From the NCBI GenBank assembly GCA_017515945.1, contig JAFWDX010000456.1, positions 1 through 5,206 on the forward strand: a stretch of 5,206 nucleotides of DNA, written 5' to 3'. The notes under the pieces are model-generated. The model saw nothing but the letters and a program-made list of their open reading frames with translations. It was not told the origin of the DNA and did no database searches. Positions 1 through 5,206 of this stretch are shown here, piece after piece. The DNA comes from Blautia sp. (GTDB lineage Bacteria; Bacillota; Clostridia; Lachnospirales; Lachnospiraceae). How positions within the stretch are numbered: position 1 is the first letter of the stretch; each line of letters starts with the position of its first letter. The translations under genes were made by a program, and so were the position numbers.

Positions 1-1
1 G

Positions 2-37
2 GTCATGGGCATCCGGCGGAAGAGATACTGCGAGTAG
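2..37 (+). CDS. 3' end of an upstream gene, possibly prmC (partial)
   Basis: Reading from base 2 gives VMGIRRKRYCE and then a TAG stop at 35-37. PrmC, the methyltransferase that modifies the GGQ glutamine of release factors, usually lies just before prfA in Firmicutes, and its C-terminus often ends in a segment like DRVV-x-G followed by a few basic residues, so VMG plus a basic tail would fit. Only 11 codons are visible, so this is an inference from gene order and a weak C-terminal resemblance. The last three sense codons (TAC TGC GAG, 26-34) match a 9-base piece of the repeat that follows, so the gene end may itself be altered by repeat sequence. Two other frames are also open here, which makes the frame choice uncertain. 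Confidence 0.3.
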   Translation, partial: VMGIRRKRYCE

Positions 38-40
38 AGA

Positions 41-182
41 TAACTGTTCAGTCAGCACCTCGCATTTACTGCGAGGTGCGTGGGATAAAAGCCCAACAGC
101 CAAGGCCAGGCGCACTTCCAATGCGACGAAAGGAGCCTGCGCCTGGCCCGTAACTGTGAAGGAGCTTGTGACTGAACAGTTA
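41..182 (+). repeat. Full copy 1 of a 142-bp structured inverted-terminal repeat (MITE-like)
   Basis: The element begins TAACTGTTCAGTCA (41-54) and ends with the exact reverse complement TGACTGAACAGTTA (169-182). Inside are a perfect 10-bp hairpin (55-64 with 70-79, loop TTTAC) and a perfect 11-bp hairpin (104-114 with 138-148, 23-base loop). A right-hand module (149-182) contains TAACTGTGAAGGAG. A near-identical copy lies at 5068-5206 in the same orientation; over the shared 139 bases I count five substitutions (copy-1 positions 84, 86, 92, 93, 119) and one single-base insertion. Four of the five substitutions fall in the linker between the hairpins, and both stems are identical. If the target duplication is TA, the element core is ACTG...CAGT, as in IS630/Tc1-mariner-derived MITEs; that assignment is inference. 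No transposase is present in the window. Confidence 0.88.
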
Positions 183-200
183 CGATCGCGCGAGTATACT
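172..200 (+). promoter_or_regulatory. Possible sigma-A-like promoter at the right edge of repeat copy 1
   Basis: A TATACT hexamer (195-200, five of six to the -10 consensus) lies 17 bases after CTGAAC (172-177), a weak -35 inside the terminal inverted repeat. Transcription would start near 207 and read into prfA with a leader of about 50 bases. The -35 match is poor and prfA may instead be transcribed from an upstream prmC promoter, so this is only a candidate. Confidence 0.22.
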
Positions 201-232
201 GCGAGGTGCGTGGAACAAAAGATGAACAGCCA
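197..232 (+). repeat. Internal fragment of the same repeat family
   Basis: Thirty-six bases match copy 2 (5094-5129) with a single mismatch (G at 224 against C at 5121). They cover the right arm of the first hairpin and the linker. The left hairpin arm and the second hairpin are absent, so this is a truncated unit. It carries the GGAAC/AAAAGAT linker variant of copy 2, not that of the adjacent copy 1, so it is not a simple tandem slippage product of its neighbour. It lies between two CGAGTA hexamers (191-196 and 233-238), in the leader of prfA. Confidence 0.75.
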
Positions 233-258
233 CGAGTAGAGTTTGATGGAGGAGCGAG

Positions 259-1323
259 ATGTTTGACAGACTGGACGATCTGCTCACCCGGTTCGAAGAG
301 ATCTATGCGGAGCTGGGAGACGCGGGCGTTTCCCAGGATCCGGCAAGGCTGCGCAGGCTGATGAAAGAGCAGAACGAGCTGCAGCCTGTCGTGGAGGCCT
401 ACCGGGAATACAAAAAGAGTAAAGAGACCGTCTCTGAGTGCCTTGACATGCTCGAAGAGGAAAAGGACGAGGAGCTCAGGTCTATGCTAAAAGAGGAGCT
501 TGCCCTGGCCCGTACGAGGATCGGAGAGCTGGAGCATCAGCTCAAGATCCTGCTGCTCCCCAAGGATCCGAATGATGAGAAAAACGTGATCGTGGAGATT
601 CGGGCCGGAGCCGGCGGAGACGAGGCGGCGCTGTTTGCCGCTGAGATCTACCGTATGTATGTAAAATATGCCGAGGGCAGGCACTGGAAGCCGGAACTGC
701 TCTCGGTCAGCGAAAACGGGCTGGGCGGCTTTAAAGAAGCCACTTTCATGCTTTCCGGCCAGGGAGCTTACTCCAGGCTGAAGTTCGAGAGCGGCGTACA
801 CCGCGTACAGCGTGTCCCTGAGACGGAGTCCGGAGGCAGGATCCATACCTCTACGGTAACCGTGGCGATCATGCCGGAGGCGGAGGAGATCGATTTTCAT
901 CTGGATCTGAATGACTGTCGCTTTGATGTGTTCCGTGCTTCCGGCAACGGAGGACAGTGTGTAAACACGACAGATTCGGCTGTCCGGCTGACGCATATCC
1001 CCACCGGGATCGTTGTATCCTGCCAGGACGAAAAATCACAGCTCAAAAACAAGGATAAAGCGCTCAAAGTCCTGCGCTCCAGACTGTATGACATGGAGCT
1101 CGCCAGACGCCATGACGAGGAGGCAAAAGAGCGTCGGAGCCAGGTGGGAACCGGGGACCGTTCGGAAAAGATCCGGACCTATAATTTCCCGCAGGGCAGA
1201 GTGACAGACCACAGGATCCATCTGACCCTGCACCGCCTTGAGGCTGTGCTGGGCGGAGATCTGGATGAGATCATTGACAGCCTTACAGCTGCGGATCAGG
1301 CGGAAAAGCTCGCCGGTCTGTAG
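259..1323 (+). CDS. prfA: Peptide chain release factor 1 (RF1)
   Basis: RF1 recognises UAA and UAG in the ribosomal A site and triggers hydrolysis of peptidyl-tRNA; it is a cytoplasmic protein. The 354-residue product has the usual family length. Visible features are an acidic, coiled-coil-like N-terminal domain 1 (about 1-100), [14 protein letters not shown] (113-126), the codon-recognition loop [18 protein letters not shown] (PxT tripeptide PET at 187-189), the catalytic GGQ (231-233) within [15 protein letters not shown], and the C-terminal block [20 protein letters not shown] (301-320). PxT instead of SPF separates RF1 from RF2. Start: ATG with GGAGGAG (248-254) just upstream, core spacing about six bases. 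GGQ Gln233 is the expected PrmC methylation site. The gene heads a + strand cluster; the next gene begins 38 bases after its TAG stop. It is preceded closely by repeat sequence, which forms most of its leader. No anomalies in the coding sequence. Confidence 0.98.
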   Translation: MFDRLDDLLTRFEEIYAELGDAGVSQDPARLRRLMKEQNELQPVVEAYREYKKSKETVSECLDMLEEEKDEELRSMLKEELALARTRIGELEHQLKILLLPKDPNDEKNVIVEIRAGAGGDEAALFAAEIYRMYVKYAEGRHWKPELLSVSENGLGGFKEATFMLSGQGAYSRLKFESGVHRVQRVPETESGGRIHTSTVTVAIMPEAEEIDFHLDLNDCRFDVFRASGNGGQCVNTTDSAVRLTHIPTGIVVSCQDEKSQLKNKDKALKVLRSRLYDMELARRHDEEAKERRSQVGTGDRSEKIRTYNFPQGRVTDHRIHLTLHRLEAVLGGDLDEIIDSLTAADQAEKLAGL

Positions 1324-1361
1324 AATAAGGAACTGCGGGCAGGATGATGGAGAACAGACAG

Positions 1362-2420
1362 ATGAAAAAAACAGGGAGATATCTTGCTGCCCTGCTCCTC
1401 GCGGCTCTTTTCGTATTGTGTGCGGGAGGCTGCGCGGGCGGCGAACGGGCGCGTATTTATGATCAGGCAGGCAGGGACCTGGAGCAGGGGAGTTACGAAT
1501 ACGCCCTTTCCGGATTCGAAGACAGCATCACCAATCAGTACCGCTTGGCCGAGTCATGGAGAGGGGCCGGGATCTGCAGTCTGCGTCTGGGAGATCCGGA
1601 GCAGGCTGTGGAATATTTTACCAAAGCCCTGCAGATGGATAAAGTCAGCAAGGCCCTGCAAAGGGATATCCTCTGCTACCGTGTCACCGCTCAGGTGCAG
1701 ACCGGGGCGCTCGACGAGGCTCTGGCCGACTGCCGTACGCTGGCAGGGCTGGCAGCCATGGACGCGGACACTTATTTCCTGACCGGGCAGGTTACTCTGG
1801 CTATGGACTCTTACGCGGAGGCGCTGTCCAATTTTGAGCAGAGTTACCGGGCAGATCCGACTTATGACCGGGCGATCCAGATCTATGAGGTATATGTCAG
1901 CCATGACATGGAGGGAGACGGAACCTATTTCCTGGAGATGTCCCTGGACAGCAGGCCGAAAACCGCGGAGGATTACTGCGACCGCGGGCGTGTGTATTAT
2001 TACATGGATGATTACGACAATGCCCGCGCGGAGCTGATCTCAGCCTCCCGTGAGGGCAGCCGGGACGCGGTCCTGCTCCTTGGAATGGTCTATATGGCCA
2101 TGAAGGACTACTCAAACGCCCGTGCCATGTATATTCAGTACAATTCCGGCGGAGGAACATCGGCAAAGGGTTACAATGGGCTGGCTCTATGCGACATTGC
2201 AGAGGAGAATTACAATTCGGCTCTTCAGAATATCCACGACGGTCTGACCTATGCGACCACAGAAGAGCTTCAAAGCCTGCTGTTTAACGAGATCGTCGTT
2301 TATGAAAGGCAGCTGGATTTTGCATCCGCCAGGCAGAAGGCACAGGAGTACATCAACCTGTTTCCGGATGATGCCCAGGTACGACGTGAGCTGGCATTTC
2401 TGAACAGCAGAGTCTCGTAA
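1362..2420 (+). CDS. TPR-repeat lipoprotein, function unknown
   Basis: A 352-residue protein with an N-terminal MKKTGRYLAALLLAALFVLC signal sequence and a lipobox-like AGGC (Cys24), predicting a lipid-anchored extracytoplasmic protein. The lipobox is suboptimal because Ala, not Leu, is at -3. The mature part is almost wholly helical TPR-like units, roughly at 29-57, 61-93, 135-168, 200-232, 234-263, 268-297 and 306-337, with recurring patterns such as Y-x-x-A-x-x-x-F and LGxxxxAxxYxxA. No catalytic motif is visible; TPR arrays are protein-binding scaffolds, and the partner cannot be told from sequence. Start choice: ATG 1362 has GGAG (1349-1352) nine bases upstream and gives a classic short Lys-Lys n-region; ATGs at 1344 and 1347 are in frame (358 or 357 aa) but have only a distant AAGGA. 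It follows prfA by 38 bases and precedes hflX by 17, so co-transcription is likely. Its TAA stop lies inside an 18-bp match to the repeat family. Confidence 0.85.
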   Translation: MKKTGRYLAALLLAALFVLCAGGCAGGERARIYDQAGRDLEQGSYEYALSGFEDSITNQYRLAESWRGAGICSLRLGDPEQAVEYFTKALQMDKVSKALQRDILCYRVTAQVQTGALDEALADCRTLAGLAAMDADTYFLTGQVTLAMDSYAEALSNFEQSYRADPTYDRAIQIYEVYVSHDMEGDGTYFLEMSLDSRPKTAEDYCDRGRVYYYMDDYDNARAELISASREGSRDAVLLLGMVYMAMKDYSNARAMYIQYNSGGGTSAKGYNGLALCDIAEENYNSALQNIHDGLTYATTEELQSLLFNEIVVYERQLDFASARQKAQEYINLFPDDAQVRRELAFLNSRVS

Positions 2421-2431
2421 CTGTGAAGGAG
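2414..2431 (+). repeat. 18-bp match to the repeat's right-hand module, containing a stop codon and the hflX ribosome binding site
   Basis: CTCGTAACTGTGAAGGAG is identical to 5175-5192 in copy 2 and, over its last 16 bases, to 149-164 in copy 1. It contains the TAA stop of the TPR gene (2418-2420) and the AAGGAG Shine-Dalgarno (2426-2431) of hflX. Similarity ends at the SD. A SD-plus-stop sequence is partly constrained, so chance convergence is possible. For calibration, an unrelated 18-bp coding match also occurs in this window. Confidence 0.5.
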
Positions 2432-2440
2432 AATAATTTG
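2426..2440 (+). promoter_or_regulatory. Ribosome binding site and TTG start of hflX
   Basis: AAGGAG (2426-2431) is followed by a six-base spacer AATAAT and TTG (2438-2440). An in-frame GTG at 2423 abuts this SD and has no SD of its own upstream, so TTG is the better start. The SD lies six bases beyond the TPR gene's stop, a spacing compatible with translational coupling. Confidence 0.7.
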
Positions 2441-3694
2441 GACAATCATATCAGAGAAGCTCAGACAGCTGAAGAAAATACACCCCGGGAGCGCGTGATC
2501 CTGATCGGTGTCAGCCTGGACGGGGATGAAAGTGTCGCCCGTTCCCTCGAGGAGCTGGCGCAGCTTGCCGACACAGCCGGCGCTCTGACAGTGGCTACCG
2601 TCATTCAGAACCGAGAACGGATCCATCCGGGTACGTATATCGGCAAGGGAAAAATCGAGGAGGTAAAGGCTCTCCTGATTGCCATGGACGCGGACGGCGT
2701 GATCTGTGACGACGAGCTCTCACCGGCGCAGCTGAATAATCTCCAGCATGAACTGGAATGCAAGGTGATGGACCGCACGCTCCTGATCCTGGATATTTTT
2801 GCGGGAAGGGCAGTGACCAGTGAGGGCAAGATCCAGGTGGAGCTGGCTCAGCTGCGCTACAGGGCGGCCAGGCTGGTGGGTCTGCGTGACTCCCTGTCCA
2901 GGCTGGGCGGCGGGATCGGTACCAGGGGACCCGGCGAAAAAAAACTGGAGACGGACCGCCGGCTGATCCGCTCCAGGATCTCGGCCCTGCGCCGGGATCT
3001 GGAGGATGTCGAGAGGCACAGGGAGCTCCTGCGCGCCGGACGGGAAGCGCGTCCTACAAAGACCGCGGCCATCGTCGGTTATACCAACGCCGGCAAATCC
3101 ACGCTGCTGAATCTGCTCACTGATGCGCAGGTCCTGTCGGAGGACAGGCTCTTTGCCACGCTTGACCCGACCAGCCGTGTCATGGAGCTGGATGACGGGC
3201 AGCAGGTCCTGCTGACGGATACTGTCGGCTTTATCCGAAAGCTTCCTCATCATCTGGTCGAGGCGTTTCGGAGTACATTGGAGGAAGCCCGCTTCGCGGA
3301 TTATATCATCCATGTCGCGGATGCCTCCAATCCACAGGTGGAAATGCAGATGGAGGTCGTCTATGATACGCTGAAGGAACTGGGCGTAGTCGGCAAACCC
3401 GTGATCACCCTGCTCAACAAGCAGGATCTGGGTACGGATGACATTCGTGACCCCCGGGCGGATCATGTGCTGAAGATCAGCGCCAGGACCGGCGAGGGTA
3501 TCGAAGAATTCAAAAAGCTCATGGAAGAGCTGCTCAGCGAAAATCTGATCCTGGTCGAGAGAGTATATTCGTATGATCAGGCAGGCAGGATCGCGCTGAT
3601 CCGGGAACACGGACAGCTCCTGAGGGAGGAGTATCTGCCCGACGGAATCGCTGTGACGGCCCGTGTCCCGAAGGAAATATATGGAAGAATCTAA
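2438..3694 (+). CDS. hflX: Ribosome-associated GTPase HflX
   Basis: HflX binds the 50S subunit or the 70S ribosome and, in characterised bacteria, splits stalled ribosomes under stress such as heat or antibiotic exposure. The 418-residue product (TTG start) has the family layout. An N-terminal HflX domain spans about 20-150 and includes the HPGTYIGKGK segment. A glycine-rich GGGIGTRGPGEKKLETDRR block (157-175) leads into a basic helical linker. The G domain has P-loop GYTNAGKST (214-222), switch I region FATLDPTSR (239-247), G3 DTVGF (261-265), G4 NKQD (327-330) and G5 SARTGEG (348-354). A short C-terminal domain ends in VPKEIYGRI. All nucleotide-binding motifs are intact. A GTG start at 2423 would add five residues but lacks an SD. 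It is the last gene of the + strand cluster, followed by a repeat fragment and a strong terminator. Confidence 0.96.
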   Translation: MDNHIREAQTAEENTPRERVILIGVSLDGDESVARSLEELAQLADTAGALTVATVIQNRERIHPGTYIGKGKIEEVKALLIAMDADGVICDDELSPAQLNNLQHELECKVMDRTLLILDIFAGRAVTSEGKIQVELAQLRYRAARLVGLRDSLSRLGGGIGTRGPGEKKLETDRRLIRSRISALRRDLEDVERHRELLRAGREARPTKTAAIVGYTNAGKSTLLNLLTDAQVLSEDRLFATLDPTSRVMELDDGQQVLLTDTVGFIRKLPHHLVEAFRSTLEEARFADYIIHVADASNPQVEMQMEVVYDTLKELGVVGKPVITLLNKQDLGTDDIRDPRADHVLKISARTGEGIEEFKKLMEELLSENLILVERVYSYDQAGRIALIREHGQLLREEYLPDGIAVTARVPKEIYGRI

Positions 3695-3695
3695 A

Positions 3696-3728
3696 GTAAT
3701 TATGAAGGAGCTTGTGACTGAACAGTTA
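3696..3728 (+). repeat. Right-end fragment of the repeat family in the hflX 3' region
   Basis: The last 26 bases (3703-3728) are identical to 157-182 of copy 1, including the entire 14-base right terminal inverted repeat. The preceding bases, GTAATTA here against GTAACTG in the full copies, are degenerate, so similarity fades at the upstream side. It starts one base after the hflX TAA stop and ends 13 bases before the terminator stem. It lies in the convergent intergenic space, so it would be in the 3' UTR of hflX mRNA. Confidence 0.85.
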
Positions 3729-3741
3729 CAATATGAAAATG

Positions 3742-3777
3742 AAAAGGTGGGGCTGCTTCAGCAGCCCCACCTTTTTT
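3742..3777 (+). terminator. Strong intrinsic terminator after hflX
   Basis: A perfect 15-bp stem (AAAAGGTGGGGCTGC at 3742-3756 with its complement at 3761-3775), a TTCA tetraloop and a run of six T (3772-3777) form a textbook rho-independent terminator for the + strand cluster. On the minus strand the stem is followed by TTTTCATTTTC, so it may also stop transcripts from the converging methyltransferase gene, less efficiently. Confidence 0.95.
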
Positions 3778-3824
3778 ATACTCGCGAGGTCAAGCCTGAC
3801 TCCATTTTCCTTAGAGCCTCTGGT

Positions 3825-5021
3825 TTAGTCGATGACCTGGAAGATAAAGAATTTGAGATAATAGGACTCACCCGCCCCCCAAAGCACCGGGTGATCCGGC
3901 GACTGGGCACGCAGCTCCACCTGACGCAGACGACGGTGGGCGTCCTTGGCAGCCTGGGCGATGGTGCGGGAGAAAAGCTCGTTGTCCATAAAATGAGAAC
4001 AGGAACAGGTTGCGAGGAAACCGCCGTTTTTTACCAGCCGGATGCCGCGCAGATTGATCTCACGGTAACCACGCACCGCATTTTTGACGGAGCTCCTGGA
4101 TTTTGTGAAGGCCGGAGGATCCAGGATCACTACATCATACTTGCTGCCGGCGGCTTCCAGTTCCGGGAGCAGTTCAAAAACGTCAGCACAGCGAAAGCTT
4201 ACCCGGTCCTCCAGATGATTCAGGGATGCATTGAGCTGAGCCTGCCGGATGGCGGTGTCAGAGGCATCCACGCCCAGGACATGGGCAGCTCCGGCCAGCC
4301 CGGCGTTCAGGGCAAAGGAACCTGTATGGGTGAAGCAGTCCAGGACTTCGGCTCCGCTGCAGAGCCGCTGGACGGCGAGCCGGTTGTACTTCTGGTCCAG
4401 GAAAAAGCCGGTTTTCTGTCCTTCAGCTACGTCAACCAGATAACGCACGCCGTTTTCACAGATCTCTACCTGTGTATCGAAGGGTTCTCCGATAAAGCCG
4501 GAGTAAAGCTCCATGCCCTCCTGCCGGCGGACTTTGGCATCGCTGCGTTCGTAAATGCCCCGGATCCTGACGTCGTCCTCTGCCAGAATCCGGCAGAGGA
4601 TCTTCAGGATCTGTTCCTTGTAACGGTCAATGCCGAGAGCGAGGGACTGTACTACGAGCACGTCATTGTACTTGTCGATCACGATGCCGGGCAGCAGATC
4701 CGATTCTCCGAAAACGAGCCTGCAGCTGGAGGTGTCCACTACCTTTTTCCGGTATTCCCAGGCAGTCCGGAGCCGGCCTACAAAGAATGATTCATCGATG
4801 AGCGTATGTTCGCTGCGGGACAGGAGACGGATGGTGATCCGGGACTGGCGGTTGATAAAACCCTTTCCCAGCGGATATCCGTCAAAATCATGCACCAGGA
4901 CCAGATCTCCGTCCACAAAGCTTCCGCGGACAGAATCGATCTCATTGTCATATACCCACAGACCACCCGATTTGAGAAAACGGCCCTCTCCTTTGCGCAG
5001 GGTAGCAACGGCGGGAGTCAT
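3825..5021 (-). CDS. RlmI/YccW-family PUA-domain 23S rRNA (cytosine-C5) methyltransferase
   Basis: A 398-residue class I SAM-dependent RNA methyltransferase of the COG1092 type. An N-terminal PUA-like RNA-binding domain (about 1-75) includes RFLKSGGLWVYDNEI. A central linker domain contains SDLLPGIVIDKYNDVLVVQ. The Rossmann catalytic domain follows: GQKTGFFLDQ (201-210), SAM motif I DCFTHTGSFALNA (228-240), acidic VDAS (251-254), motif IV DPPAF (301-305), and CSCS (339-342), whose Cys341 aligns with the catalytic Cys of the SCS motif in E. coli RlmI. E. coli RlmI makes m5C1962 in 23S rRNA; the same target is likely here but not proven, as Firmicute paralogues of this family may differ. Start: ATG at 5021-5019 has AAAGGAGG (5037-5030, minus) eight bases upstream. 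It converges on hflX and is transcribed alone. A full repeat copy lies 46 bases upstream of its start. The gene is intact, with no motif missing. Confidence 0.93.
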   Translation of the reverse strand: MTPAVATLRKGEGRFLKSGGLWVYDNEIDSVRGSFVDGDLVLVHDFDGYPLGKGFINRQSRITIRLLSRSEHTLIDESFFVGRLRTAWEYRKKVVDTSSCRLVFGESDLLPGIVIDKYNDVLVVQSLALGIDRYKEQILKILCRILAEDDVRIRGIYERSDAKVRRQEGMELYSGFIGEPFDTQVEICENGVRYLVDVAEGQKTGFFLDQKYNRLAVQRLCSGAEVLDCFTHTGSFALNAGLAGAAHVLGVDASDTAIRQAQLNASLNHLEDRVSFRCADVFELLPELEAAGSKYDVVILDPPAFTKSRSSVKNAVRGYREINLRGIRLVKNGGFLATCSCSHFMDNELFSRTIAQAAKDAHRRLRQVELRAQSPDHPVLWGAGESYYLKFFIFQVID

Positions 5022-5050
5022 AGGCAGATCCTCCTTTCCAGGATATTTAT

Positions 5051-5078
5051 CTTATATTGATTTGCGGTAACTGTTCAG
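5051..5078 (-). promoter_or_regulatory. Possible promoter of the methyltransferase gene at the left edge of repeat copy 2
   Basis: On the minus strand, CTGAAC (5078-5073, inside the repeat terminus) is followed after 16 bases by TATAAG (5056-5051, five of six to the -10 consensus). Initiation near 5044 would leave a leader of about 23 bases carrying the AAAGGAGG site. The -10 and spacing are good and the -35 is weak. The rest of the only upstream non-repeat space is AT-rich, so a promoter is expected near here. Confidence 0.33.
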
Positions 5079-5206
5079 TCAGCACCTCGCATTTACTGCG
5101 AGGTGCGTGGAACAAAAGATCAACAGCCAAGGCCAGGCGCACTTCTAATGCGACGAAAGGAGCCTGCGCCTGGCCTCGTAACTGTGAAGGAGCTTGTGAC
5201 TGAACA
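5068..5206 (+). repeat. Full copy 2 of the structured inverted-terminal repeat (cut by the window edge)
   Basis: It starts with the same TAACTGTTCAGTCA and runs to TGACTGAACA at the window end; four more bases (GTTA expected) would complete it at 143 bp. Both hairpins are perfect: 5082-5091 with 5097-5106, and the 11-bp stem beginning at 5131. It differs from copy 1 by five substitutions and an extra T before CGTAACTG. It has the same orientation as copy 1 and lies upstream of the divergently reading methyltransferase gene. Confidence 0.87.

Noticed and set aside
41..182. CRISPR array or a classical riboswitch
   Set aside because: There is no regular repeat-spacer pattern, and I recognise no known riboswitch core. 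Terminal inverted repeats and dispersed copies fit a mobile or intergenic repeat better.
187..189. Release factor codon-recognition tripeptide PET instead of PAT or PVT as a sign of altered stop recognition
   Set aside because: It keeps the PxT form, here within [14 protein letters not shown], which is the usual version in Firmicute RF1. (Coordinates here are residue numbers in RF1.)
3..239. A stop-free frame running through the first repeat, with a stop at 237-239
   Set aside because: It has no start with a ribosome binding site, and the equivalent frame in copy 2 is shifted by a one-base insertion, so it is not conserved as protein.
1458..1475. An 18-bp sequence shared exactly with 3572-3589 (TPR gene and hflX)
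   Set aside because: Both copies encode YDQAGR in frame, and in hflX the segment belongs to the conserved C-terminal domain. The flanks are unrelated, so coincidence is the simplest reading.
2720..3610. A 296-codon minus-strand open frame inside hflX
   Set aside because: It is antisense to intact HflX GTPase motifs and has no recognisable domain or ribosome binding site context.
3663..4790. A 375-codon + strand open frame overlapping the end of hflX, the terminator and the methyltransferase gene
   Set aside because: It reads antisense through a well-supported methyltransferase gene, crosses a strong terminator, and its translation shows no family motif; it is a shadow of high-GC codon use.

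Overview
The window looks like ordinary chromosomal sequence from a low-GC-phylum anaerobe with fairly GC-rich coding, most likely a Clostridia/Lachnospiraceae-type Firmicute. The basis is strong AAGGAG/GGAGG ribosome binding sites, a GTP/TTG-tolerant start for hflX, a release factor 1 with the PETES and NGGQCVNTT variants familiar from Firmicutes, and the lipoprotein/hflX arrangement behind prfA. The taxonomic call is inference; no search was run.

Layout. Positions 1-258 hold the probable last codons of an upstream gene (possibly prmC) and then a repeat-rich leader: one full copy of a 142-bp structured repeat (41-182) and a 36-bp fragment of the same family (197-232). A co-directional + strand cluster follows: prfA (release factor 1, 259-1323), a TPR lipoprotein of unknown function (1362-2420), and hflX (ribosome-associated GTPase, TTG start at 2438, ending at 3694). 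A 15-bp-stem intrinsic terminator (3742-3777) closes this cluster. On the minus strand, converging on the terminator, is an RlmI/YccW-type PUA-domain 23S rRNA cytosine-C5 methyltransferase (5021-3825). Upstream of that gene lies a second full copy of the repeat (5068-5206, cut by the window edge about 4 bases before its end).

Function. Three of the four recognisable genes act on the ribosome: translation termination (RF1), ribosome rescue or splitting (HflX) and rRNA modification (RlmI-like). The TPR lipoprotein has no obvious link beyond its place in the operon.

The most interesting content is the repeat family. It has 14-bp terminal inverted repeats (TAACTGTTCAGTCA), two perfect internal hairpins (10 bp and 11 bp) and a terminal module carrying an AAGGAG Shine-Dalgarno-like core. 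Pieces of it occur at five places in 5.2 kb: two full copies, one internal fragment, one right-end fragment between hflX and its terminator, and an 18-bp match that coincides with the stop codon of the TPR gene and the ribosome binding site of hflX. It behaves like a MITE-type or structured intergenic repeat whose parts may have been taken up as gene-expression signals. The genes themselves appear intact and ordinary.
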